Source: Phascolarctobacterium sp.
GTDB taxonomy: Bacteria > Bacillota > Negativicutes > Acidaminococcales > Acidaminococcaceae
NCBI GenBank assembly: GCA_004558595.1
Contig: SFCN01000087.1
Span: 1 to 5,318 of the forward strand
Reading direction: 5' to 3'
DNA length: 5,318 bases
This document shows positions 1-5,153 of the stretch, in pieces; position 1 is the stretch's first letter; each line of letters begins with the position of its first letter. A program made the translations under genes and the position numbers. The notes below the pieces were generated by a model that saw nothing but the letters and a program-made list of their open reading frames with translations, made no database searches and was not told where the DNA came from.

Positions 1-1360
1 CAGCTTGAATCATACCAGTGTTGGTAAGCGATTTATCCACGGCGAAAGACATACCTCCACCTGTTACTTGGATAGTACCATTATTGGTTATGCCAGCATC
101 ATCAGAACCATCGTTAATACCTGCTTGGAGACTAGTCTTTGCACTAATTGTGCCATTATTAGTAATATTTCCTGTGGAAGTCATTAATGTAACTTTAGAC
201 GTAGTCTCATCCTTAGTAATCTTGGAAATAATTTTTGCATTGTTGCCAATAATGATAGTTTTACCAACTCTTATATCAACAAGACCATCTGCTTCTATTT
301 TGCCACTATTAAACGTCAAATCACCATAGAATACATTATTATTATCATGGTAAAAATCCATTTTGATTAAATCCTTAGATTTAAGATTTGCACTATCAAT
401 AGTAAGGCTGTTTCCGGCATCTATTTCGATGTCACCAATTGCATCTAACTCACAGCCACTTAGAGTAATATTACCAAATGATTTAACTAGATCACCATTG
501 TCATCGGCATATTTATATGCAACAAGATTAATTTTTGCGTCAGTTGAATCAGAACGTTTAAGTTGTAGTTCTCCATTGCCTGAAGCAGAACTTTCATATT
601 GTAAACTTACACTATCGACTAATCCATCCGTATTAACAACCGAGTTAAATACCATGCCTGTTTTTAAACAGGGAATATCGCCATTAGCATTTTTGGAAAT
701 TTCTATACTCAATGACTGCAAATCAATACCATTTGCAGTATTAATTTTACCCTGAATATTTATAGGACTATTACCCAAAGGACGGTACACATATCCGATT
801 TGTGAAAGAGCTGTTGCAGGGTCTGTAATATCGTCAATACCAGTGGTCATAACCGTTAAGGACCCCGCATTAATCACGCCAGTAGAGCCAATAACCATGC
901 CAGCAGGGGACAGAAAATACAAATTACCACCAACATTACCGTCCTTAATGCCATTAACTGTGCCACTAATGCTAATTTGTTCCTGAACAGTATTGACCAA
1001 AGTATTTAAATGGTTAGTATCAGTAGCGGATGTTTTAAAATACAGATTGGCAATCTGCCCAGCTCCAACCTCAAAGGTTTTAAAGCGGTTCAAGCCCACA
1101 TCCCCACTAGCCTGTTCAGCATAAATATGCGCAACATCATTACCAGTTTGTAGATATGTTTTATCCAAGCTATTGGGCAAAGTTATATTATCAACACGCA
1201 CAATACCTGCATCCGCATACGCCTCGCCCCCAAGCCACGGCGACAGCACAAAGCCCACCGCCAAGACACAGCGCAGCACCTTCATACGCAATGAGTTTTC
1301 TGCTCTCTTACCAATCAAATTTTTATAAGTATTCATTGAATCTTTTTGCAAGCGGGTCAT
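1..1360 (-). CDS. Filamentous haemagglutinin-type adhesin, N-terminal 453 residues (cut by left edge)
   Basis: A large secreted surface protein, open to the left edge with no stop. The start at 1360 is chosen because AAAGGAGG (1368-1375) lies 7 nt upstream; ATGs at residues 9 and 26 have no such site. Residues 1-25 form a charged leader, 26-49 a signal peptide (MKVLRCVLAVGF..., predicted cleavage after EAYA). Residues about 50-180 resemble the haemagglutination-activity/TPS domain, with the typical core NLYFLSPAGMVIGSTGVINAG at 146-166 followed by a 'SLTVMTTGI' strand. From about 200 the chain is Asn/Thr/Gly/Ile-rich with repeats of the type ITNNGTI (399, 424) and LTNTGMI (445), expected of a right-handed beta-helix. 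In this family export normally uses a TpsB/Omp85 partner, which is not in the window. Cysteines 231 and 303 are uncommon in such adhesins. Called from motifs; the adhesin class is firm, the ligand unknown. Confidence 0.88.
   Translation of the reverse strand, partial: MTRLQKDSMNTYKNLIGKRAENSLRMKVLRCVLAVGFVLSPWLGGEAYADAGIVRVDNITLPNSLDKTYLQTGNDVAHIYAEQASGDVGLNRFKTFEVGAGQIANLYFKTSATDTNHLNTLVNTVQEQISISGTVNGIKDGNVGGNLYFLSPAGMVIGSTGVINAGSLTVMTTGIDDITDPATALSQIGYVYRPLGNSPINIQGKINTANGIDLQSLSIEISKNANGDIPCLKTGMVFNSVVNTDGLVDSVSLQYESSASGNGELQLKRSDSTDAKINLVAYKYADDNGDLVKSFGNITLSGCELDAIGDIEIDAGNSLTIDSANLKSKDLIKMDFYHDNNNVFYGDLTFNSGKIEADGLVDIRVGKTIIIGNNAKIISKITKDETTSKVTLMTSTGNITNNGTISAKTSLQAGINDGSDDAGITNNGTIQVTGGGMSFAVDKSLTNTGMIQA
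1271..1290 (-). repeat. Intact partner of the leader repeat inside the adhesin gene
   Basis: This block encodes the start of the hydrophobic signal peptide of the intact adhesin and matches 1934-1953 base for base. The two copies are in the same orientation, 663 bp apart. They could recombine and delete the remnant between them. Confidence 0.6.
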
Positions 1361-1473
1361 CGTCCGTCCTCCTTTAGCACAGCAAAAGCTATTCTTCTAA
1401 TATCATGCATAACTTCTTCTTTAATTAAAGCACTAATATATCAATATGTTTAGAAACTTTCATTTCAATTTGT

Positions 1474-1502
1474 ATTATATATCCATTTTCGCGAGTTTAC
1501 AA
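1474..1502 (-). promoter_or_regulatory. Sigma-A-type promoter of the adhesin gene
   Basis: Reading the minus strand, TTGTAA (1502-1497) is followed after exactly 17 nt by a perfect TATAAT (1479-1474). It lies 114 nt upstream of the adhesin ATG in a very AT-rich stretch and downstream of the terminator at 1527-1566, so the adhesin would be transcribed on its own with a leader of roughly 105 nt. The -35 matches the consensus at four of six positions. Confidence 0.6.
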
Positions 1503-1526
1503 TAGGCACAGCACATTTTATTTCAT

Positions 1527-1566
1527 AAAAATGCAGATAGCCAACAACACCGTGCCAGCTATCTGC
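1527..1566 (-). terminator. Intrinsic terminator after the adhesin remnant
   Basis: GCAGATAGC (1533-1541) pairs perfectly with GCTATCTGC (1558-1566), leaving a 16-nt loop. On the minus strand the stem is followed by ATTTTT (1532-1527). It begins 10 nt after the stop codon of the ORF at 1576-1911. It separates that transcript from the adhesin promoter. Confidence 0.72.
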
Positions 1567-1575
1567 TTAAAATTT

Positions 1576-1911
1576 TTATTCTTCTTTGTCTTCTGCCTTT
1601 TCTTCAATGCGCAAGCCGCTGTTGTCCCTTTGCATAACAACCTTAGCCTTGCCCTGCTCCTGCAGGATATCGCTCACTGGACGGGTCGGTGCTTCGACCA
1701 AATCATAACGACCGAAGATACCTGCTGCATCCCCGTAATGAGCCACATAGCTGTCATGGGACTTGAAGTCCGCTAGCTTCGCCGTCAAATCCTCAGCGCT
1801 CCAGCGTTGGTCAGCACTTCTGTAGCCTGTGTCGATATGCAGGAGCAGGCCATTGGAGCGTTGGTAATTAGAAGTATCGACATACAGATTCATCCACGCA
1901 TTATTGCTCAT
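1576..1911 (-). pseudogene. Probable C-terminal fragment of a second adhesin (111 codons)
   Basis: An open frame of 111 codons with charged, ordinary protein composition (W, Y and D/E rich; ends KAEDKEE) and its own terminator 10 nt downstream. It has no signal peptide or membrane segment. The start is poor: only TTAGGG lies before the ATG, and an in-frame TAG sits two codons upstream. The tail phrase 'IFGRYDLVEAPTRPVSDIL' resembles, from memory, the extreme C-termini of long Negativicutes haemagglutinin-type adhesins. A fragment of an adhesin leader lies just upstream (1934-1953), out of frame. I infer that a second adhesin gene lost its interior, leaving leader and C-terminus close together. 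It could instead be a genuine small gene of unknown function. Confidence 0.5.
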
Positions 1912-1933
1912 GCCCTAACCGAAAGTATCAGGA

Positions 1934-1953
1934 GCGCAGCACCTTCATACGCA
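1934..1953 (-). repeat. Degenerate copy of the adhesin signal-peptide start
   Basis: These 20 bases are identical to 1271-1290, the part of the adhesin gene encoding LRMKVLR. Similarity extends weakly further upstream: reading the minus strand, both copies have TATAAAA, then a GAGA(A)GCAG element, before the identical block. In this copy the frame reads YKREAGTILRMKVLRS and then stops (TGA). It is 37 nt from the following ATG, so it cannot be fused in frame. It is best read as the 5' relic of a second adhesin gene. Confidence 0.6.
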
Positions 1954-2154
1954 GGATAGTACCTGCTTCTCTTTTATAATCTATGTGCTTTTGCCATGAC
2001 AATTGTGCACTTTGTAGCTACATTTATGCTGAGTAATGTTGGCAATAAAAGATGAGATTATACATGGTAATAAAAGCGAACATTCTTTTCGGTAACGTTT
2101 CGTTAGTGATAAAAATATAGTATGATTGTATATCTTGAGTAAACAATTTAGAGA
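1954..2154. other. AT-rich intergenic stretch between nuclease terminator and adhesin remnant
   Basis: No convincing coding sequence on either strand. On the minus strand there is an isolated perfect TATAAT (2062-2057), but no good -35 at the proper distance. TTGTTT and TACTAT near 2144-2116 are an 18-nt-spaced weak alternative promoter. A small dyad, TAACG-TTT-CGTTA (2093-2105), could be an operator. These may be relics of the promoter region of the lost adhesin gene. Confidence 0.35.
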
Positions 2155-2202
2155 TTAAAAAAGCCCACATCTGCTGCTCTAGGAGTAGTGATGTGGGCTT
2201 TT
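2155..2202 (-). terminator. Strong intrinsic terminator of the amidase-to-nuclease operon
   Basis: A 13-bp perfect stem pairs 2159-2171 with 2190-2202 (core GCCCACATC / GATGTGGGC). An inner stem (2174-2179 with 2183-2188) extends it. On the minus strand it is followed by a run of T (complement of the A-run before 2161), and it starts 16 nt after the nuclease stop. The A/T flanks on both sides make it potentially bidirectional, but no plus-strand gene enters it. Confidence 0.85.
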
Positions 2203-2218
2203 GTGTTGTATGTGTTCT

Positions 2219-2710
2219 TCATTGTGTGCGCTTGCGGTAAAACCATGGACGCTCCTGAAATTTTGTATCGGACCAGACGCCGAGATTATATTCTTGTGCA
2301 TATTCCTGGGCTTTATAATATTTCCCACCCCAGTCAAAGGCTGCGCCCCTGTTTATCATGCATTCTGCCACATCAATTTGGCCTATGGTGGTCTGGATGC
2401 GTAAACAGGCAAGCTCACGGTCGTATTTGTCAATTCCCATGGGGATTACGCTCACATCCTTGCCAAGAATAAGCTCCTTAAGCTCCGCTTTGGCTTGCTG
2501 ACCATAGGGCTGGGCCAGCTCAGGTGCGTCCAGCCCGGTGATGCGGATGCGGTGTAGGTTCTGGCTCGCGTCTGCAATATCAACGGTATCGCCGTCAAGA
2601 ACACGTACACAGATGCCAGTATAATCCTGAGCTTGAGCAAAACAATAAGCAAAAGTACAAAAAAACAGGGCCAAAAGGGTGATGATGCCCATATAAAACT
2701 TATTCTGCAT
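2219..2710 (-). CDS. Exported staphylococcal-nuclease-like (SNase/TNase) endonuclease
   Basis: A 163-aa protein with an SNase fold (PF00565-type). This enzyme family cleaves DNA/RNA phosphodiester bonds with Ca2+. The active-site set is complete: LDGDT (D39, D41), R56 in HRIRITGLDAPE, D61 and E64, and R98 in DKYDRELA, with the same R-to-D and R-to-E spacing as micrococcal nuclease. The C-terminal part (NRGAAFDWGGKYY, YNLGVWSD, PWFYRK) also fits. Residues 5-27 are a hydrophobic signal peptide ending ...FAQA, so it should leave the cytoplasm. No lipobox is seen. The start at 2710 is chosen over the ATG at 2749: AAGGAGG (2720-2726) is 9 nt upstream of the former, and nothing precedes the latter. 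It is the last gene of the operon, overlapping the 40-aa gene by 11 nt. Confidence 0.9.
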   Translation of the reverse strand: MQNKFYMGIITLLALFFCTFAYCFAQAQDYTGICVRVLDGDTVDIADASQNLHRIRITGLDAPELAQPYGQQAKAELKELILGKDVSVIPMGIDKYDRELACLRIQTTIGQIDVAECMINRGAAFDWGGKYYKAQEYAQEYNLGVWSDTKFQERPWFYRKRTQ

Positions 2711-2822
2711 GGCCTGCTTCCTCCTTTTCCTTGTGCTTAGAGGCTGCATTTTTCGCTTGCTTCCAAAACATGATTTTTTCTGCCATAAGGCCGAGAAATT
2801 GCAATATCTGTAAAACCTTCAT
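2700..2822 (-). CDS. Small 40-aa protein, unknown function
   Basis: Starts MKVLQILQFLGLMAEKIMFW and ends KQAKNAASKHKEKEEAGHAE. Evidence that it is translated: AAGGAGG (2831-2837) is 8 nt before the ATG, it sits 19 nt after the antirepressor stop, and its TAA (2702-2700) overlaps the nuclease start by 11 nt, a layout typical of translational coupling. Its Lys-Glu-Glu codons contain the nuclease ribosome binding site. Residues 1-20 are hydrophobic or amphipathic, and the rest is highly charged. That shape resembles small membrane-associated phage proteins, but the hydrophobic part is short for a transmembrane helix. I do not recognise a family. It may also act mainly as a leader for nuclease translation. 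Confidence 0.68.
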   Translation of the reverse strand: MKVLQILQFLGLMAEKIMFWKQAKNAASKHKEKEEAGHAE

Positions 2823-2841
2823 TTGGTAATCCTCCTTATTA

Positions 2842-3915
2842 TTAGTCAATACCTTCAAGTTCATCATCAGAAACTATAGTGGCTTCTATGGACTCTAGTT
2901 CGTCAGTTGTTCCATCAATGGGCTCCAAATCATCCTGACCGCTGAAAGCTGCTTCCACCTCGTCGGCCTGTGCATCCAGCGCATTAAGCTCTTCTGCCGT
3001 TAGCTGGGGCTTGTAGTCGCTAGTGGTGAATAAATCCTCCTCGCTTTGCAGCCTCAGCTCTTCTTCACTGATGGCTGCGAGGGCCTCTTCGTCCCGTGTC
3101 TCCAAGAATTTGCTGATAAAATAGCGCTGTCCCTTGCCTGTGACCATGGGGGTGCGGGTGATAATCTCCTTGCCTCGACTATCAGTGGTAACATTTTCCT
3201 TGATAATGAAAAGACCGCTCTCAATACATTTCTGGTAGGGGATGTTCCACATCTGCCCCTGTTTGCATTGCAGGTAGCCGTTCTCCCGTAGCCACTGGAA
3301 GAAGCGGTTCTGACCTATTTCGATGCCGTTTTGGTTAAGCAGCTTGGCCATTTCGCCAACGAGGATGGCTGTCTTGTTTTCGTACACAGCCTTGGCGAAG
3401 TCGATGCGAGGCTTGTTACGTTCGAAGTAGGCGTTTTTACGCTGGATAAGGGCATCCTTTTCCTTAATGGTCTGTTCGTGCTGGCCTACTAGCTTCATGG
3501 TTTCGATATGCTTAGCTCGCTCCTCTTCTAGCTTTTCCGTCAATTCCTTAAGGGCCGTGGGGTCGGCCTGTACCTTGGCTAGGGTCTCATCCGTCATATA
3601 AGCGCCAGTGTTACGAATAGAGGGAATTACATCTCGACAAATCCAGTGCTTAAACTCCTTTGCAGCAGGTAATTTACTGCTCAATACTAGGGAATAAACA
3701 CCAAACTCATTGATTATAACAGTATTACGTGAACCCTTAGGCGTTTCTACTGAAGTAGAGACCCTGTCATCCTCTTCCACATGGTCTATTAGTGCTTTAT
3801 TGATATTTTTGTAGCCTAGTATTTCAGCCACATCTCTACCAACAAACCATGAGCTACCCTGATATTGTGCCTTGCGTAGCTTAAATTGTTCGTTTTGTAC
3901 TAATTGCAATTCCAT
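2842..3915 (-). CDS. Bro-N/KilAC-type phage antirepressor with acidic C-terminal extension
   Basis: A 357-aa probable DNA-binding regulator of the phage antirepressor class. Proteins of this family relieve phage repressors or bind DNA. Bro-N domain at about 1-105: WFVGRDVAEILGYKN, HVEEDDR, INEFGVYSLVLSSKLPAAK and FKHWICRDVIPSIRNTG are classic. Residues about 118-160 (LKELTEKLEEERAKHIETM...) are a coiled-coil linker. The KilAC/ANT-like domain is at about 165-272: VGEMAKLLNQNGIEIGQNRFFQWLRENGYL, TRTPMVTGKGQRYF. From 272 to 357 there is an acidic, low-complexity tail with about 30 Asp/Glu against 3 Lys/Arg, beyond the usual end of such proteins. AGGAGG (3923-3928) overlaps the amidase stop and is 7 nt from the ATG. 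No matching repressor gene is in view. Confidence 0.9.
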   Translation of the reverse strand: MELQLVQNEQFKLRKAQYQGSSWFVGRDVAEILGYKNINKALIDHVEEDDRVSTSVETPKGSRNTVIINEFGVYSLVLSSKLPAAKEFKHWICRDVIPSIRNTGAYMTDETLAKVQADPTALKELTEKLEEERAKHIETMKLVGQHEQTIKEKDALIQRKNAYFERNKPRIDFAKAVYENKTAILVGEMAKLLNQNGIEIGQNRFFQWLRENGYLQCKQGQMWNIPYQKCIESGLFIIKENVTTDSRGKEIITRTPMVTGKGQRYFISKFLETRDEEALAAISEEELRLQSEEDLFTTSDYKPQLTAEELNALDAQADEVEAAFSGQDDLEPIDGTTDELESIEATIVSDDELEGID

Positions 3916-3926
3916 AAGCTCGCCTC

Positions 3927-4565
3927 CTAACTAGCTTCTTCAAATAAGGATTGGACAACCGGTGGCAGGGCCTTAGGGGCCAACAGCTTCTGGTCTACGA
4001 AGTTTTGCAGGTAGTCTAGGGCCCTTGTACGGATGGTCACTCCCCCGCAGTCCAGCTCCTTGGAATGCTCCTGTCTAGGTAGCCACATCAAATCTCTAGA
4101 AATATCCTCCCTATGAGTGCGGAAGATGTTAGCGAATTGGTGCTCATAAAGGGTTTTCACATTGCGGTAGCAGATTTCTTGTTCCAGTCCCCGGCAAATA
4201 AGGGCCACTACAATGGCTAGCTGTGAAATTTGCAGCTCCGTAGGATAGTCACCGCAGATAACGCGCCGTAGCTTGTCGTATTGCAGTCCTGTATTGCTGT
4301 AGCTCAAATCCTTACCACAGCATAGGGCGATGTGGATTTCTTTATTTAAAAAGCCCCAGTGGTCAATGCTTTCGTCAAAGCTACGCTTAGGCCTGTAGAT
4401 AGCGCCGTTTTTGTCGATGCAGATGTGGTACTCGTCATAGATTTCGCCCCATCTTCCCCAGGTGTAGTGTAAAAAAATAGTACGCTCTCGGTCAGTTTTG
4501 GCCTTCTTGGCCATATCCAAAAGCATACTATGATAAATTCGGGCTGGTTTTATTGACATTTTCAT
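3927..4565 (-). CDS. N-acetylmuramoyl-L-alanine amidase, PGRP/Amidase_2-type (endolysin-like)
   Basis: A 212-aa likely zinc amidase that cuts the bond between MurNAc and L-Ala in peptidoglycan. Motifs in order, numbered from this start: IFLHYTWG (H33, first zinc ligand), EYHICIDKNGAIYRP (the usual 'YHY.I..DG.IY' strand), DHWGFLNKEIHIALCCG (the 'G.N...IGI.L' strand, H69), PTELQISQLAIVVALICRGL (helix), then THRE (H151, second ligand) and KELDCGG (K169, D172, C173; usual K..DCPG), giving the third ligand. It has no signal peptide and no wall-binding repeat, as in endolysins that need a holin. The start at 4565 is preferred over 4574: AAGGG (4575-4579) is 9 nt before the former but touches the latter. 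First gene of the operon. The family match is by motif only. Confidence 0.78.
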   Translation of the reverse strand: MKMSIKPARIYHSMLLDMAKKAKTDRERTIFLHYTWGRWGEIYDEYHICIDKNGAIYRPKRSFDESIDHWGFLNKEIHIALCCGKDLSYSNTGLQYDKLRRVICGDYPTELQISQLAIVVALICRGLEQEICYRNVKTLYEHQFANIFRTHREDISRDLMWLPRQEHSKELDCGGVTIRTRALDYLQNFVDQKLLAPKALPPVVQSLFEEAS

Positions 4566-4599
4566 GGTGTTCATCCCTTCTGTCTTGCAATAAAGTTGG

Positions 4600-4654
4600 G
4601 TAGAAGAGTGGCTCCCCCTCGGGGGGAGCTGTCAGCGAAGCTGACTGAGAGGGG
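4600..4654 (+). repeat. GC-rich hairpin repeat, copy A (forward)
   Basis: Reads GTAGAAGAG, then a hairpin CTCCCCC/GGGGGAG (4612-4628), then a second hairpin GTCAGC-GAA-GCTGAC (4631-4645), then GAGAGGGG. It resembles copy D in order and flanks. It is paired tail-to-tail with copy B across a 29-bp unique spacer (4655-4683), with GAGAGGGG facing CCCCTCTC. It looks like a REP/MITE-type intergenic element. It lies only 35 bp upstream of the amidase start. Confidence 0.8.
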
Positions 4655-4683
4655 ACCAACGTTCACTTAATTGTTTACCGTAG

Positions 4684-4737
4684 CCCCTCTCCGCCTCGCA
4701 AGCTCGGCACCTCCCCCGGAGGGGGAGGCATCTTGCT
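4684..4737 (-). repeat. GC-rich hairpin repeat, copy B (reverse)
   Basis: Inverted relative to copy A: CCCCTCTC, a GC-rich segment containing CCTCGCAAGCTCGGC, then hairpin CCTCCCCC-GGA-GGGGGAGG (4710-4728) and a CTTGCTA end. Nearly identical to copy C apart from the hairpin centre and a two-base difference before CTTGCTA. Confidence 0.8.
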
Positions 4738-4820
4738 ATTTTGCGCCTATATGATGTGCATCCTTTCGTATTATTGCTTGTAATATACTCGTGATACTTC
4801 TATAAGCGGGATTGGTTAGG

Positions 4821-4837
4821 TGTATAGTAACTATACA
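4821..4837. promoter_or_regulatory. Perfect dyad after YvrJ: possible operator or weak terminator
   Basis: TGTATAG-TAA-CTATACA is a perfect 7-bp inverted repeat beginning 2 nt after the YvrJ stop. There is no T-run after it on the minus strand, so it is a poor intrinsic terminator. One arm supplies TATACA (4826-4821), which is 16 nt from TATAGA (4804-4799). This would be a mediocre promoter for the amidase operon with an operator on its -35. Either reading is tentative. Confidence 0.35.
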
Positions 4838-4839
4838 GT

Positions 4840-4989
4840 TTATTTAGCTGCTGCGATGACTCGGGTCAGAGCGTCAATGTTGGTGCTGAGCTGGTCGATT
4901 TTGTTTTCCATGCGTACTAGGAGATAACAGCTCACTAGCATGGGGAAGCCGTAGTTCGCAGCTGCGGTCAGCATTTGATCCATTTCCAT
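4840..4989 (-). CDS. YvrJ-family small membrane protein (49 aa)
   Basis: Sequence MEMDQMLTAAANYGFPMLVSCYLLVRMENKIDQL... carries the hallmark of the YvrJ family: NYGFP, a single short hydrophobic segment (about 13-26), then a charged amphipathic helix (IDQLSTNIDALTRVI). Length is typical. The start at 4989 is chosen because AAAGG (4999-5003) lies 9 nt upstream; the ATG at 4998 touches the site, and the ATG two codons later is possible. The family's function is not established. Its holin-like size and topology next to an amidase without a signal peptide make a role in membrane passage thinkable, but this is inference. In Bacillota it commonly accompanies DUF2922 genes, as here. Confidence 0.82.
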   Translation of the reverse strand: MEMDQMLTAAANYGFPMLVSCYLLVRMENKIDQLSTNIDALTRVIAAAK

Positions 4990-5018
4990 TCTGGTCATCC
5001 TTTCTTTGGATTAAGTTG

Positions 5019-5076
5019 AAAACCCCTCCGCCTCGCAAGCTCGGCACCTCCCCTTTAAAGGGGAGGCTCCTTGCTA
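5019..5076 (-). repeat. GC-rich hairpin repeat, copy C (reverse)
   Basis: Begins AAAACCCCTC, contains the same CCTCGCAAGCTCGGC segment as copy B, then the 20-bp perfect palindrome CCTCCCCTTTAAAGGGGAGG (5047-5066) and CTTGCTA. Paired head-to-head with copy D. The outer ends AAAACCCCTC (5019-5028) and GAGGGGTTTT (5133-5142) are perfect inverted repeats, so the whole 124-bp unit can fold. On the minus strand it is followed by GGGGTTTT, so partial terminator activity between DUF2922 and YvrJ is possible. Confidence 0.82.
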
Positions 5077-5083
5077 ACTAACT

Positions 5084-5142
5084 GTAGAAGAGAGGCTCCC
5101 CTTTAAAGGGGAGCTGGCGCCGCAAGGCGACTGAGGGGTTTT
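5084..5142 (+). repeat. GC-rich hairpin repeat, copy D (forward)
   Basis: GTAGAAGAG, then palindrome GCTCCCCTTTAAAGGGGAGC (5095-5114), a small hairpin CGCC-GCAA-GGCG, then ACTGAGGGGTTTT. It shares order and left flank with copy A and lies 11 bp from the DUF2922 stop. The hairpin arms differ between copies A and D while pairing is kept, suggesting the fold rather than the sequence is conserved. Confidence 0.82.
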
Positions 5143-5153
5143 ATAATACTACC

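Noticed and set aside
5..755. Plus-strand open frames opposite the adhesin
   Set aside because: The minus strand is open over all of 1360-1 with signal peptide, TPS motifs and repeats; the plus-strand frames overlap one another and show no domain or ribosome binding site.
1531..1776. Plus-strand frame beginning in the terminator hairpin
   Set aside because: It starts inside a hairpin that serves the minus strand, has no ribosome binding site, and is the complement of the adhesin remnant.
2188..2472. Plus-strand frames opposite the nuclease
   Set aside because: The minus strand encodes a complete SNase active site; the plus frames begin in the terminator and have no recognisable motif.
2711..2749. 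Longer nuclease start at 2749
   Set aside because: No ribosome binding site precedes it, the added residues are read from the 40-aa gene and the nuclease ribosome binding site, and they would put a basic stretch before a good signal peptide.
4600..4737. Structured RNA, tRNA or riboswitch
   Set aside because: The hairpins recur as a repeat pair at 5019-5142 in another order, which fits a repeat element. No tRNA or known riboswitch pattern is seen anywhere in the window.
4600..5142. CRISPR array
   Set aside because: Repeats are inverted pairs with hairpins, irregular spacing and a gene between them, not regular direct repeats with similar-length spacers.
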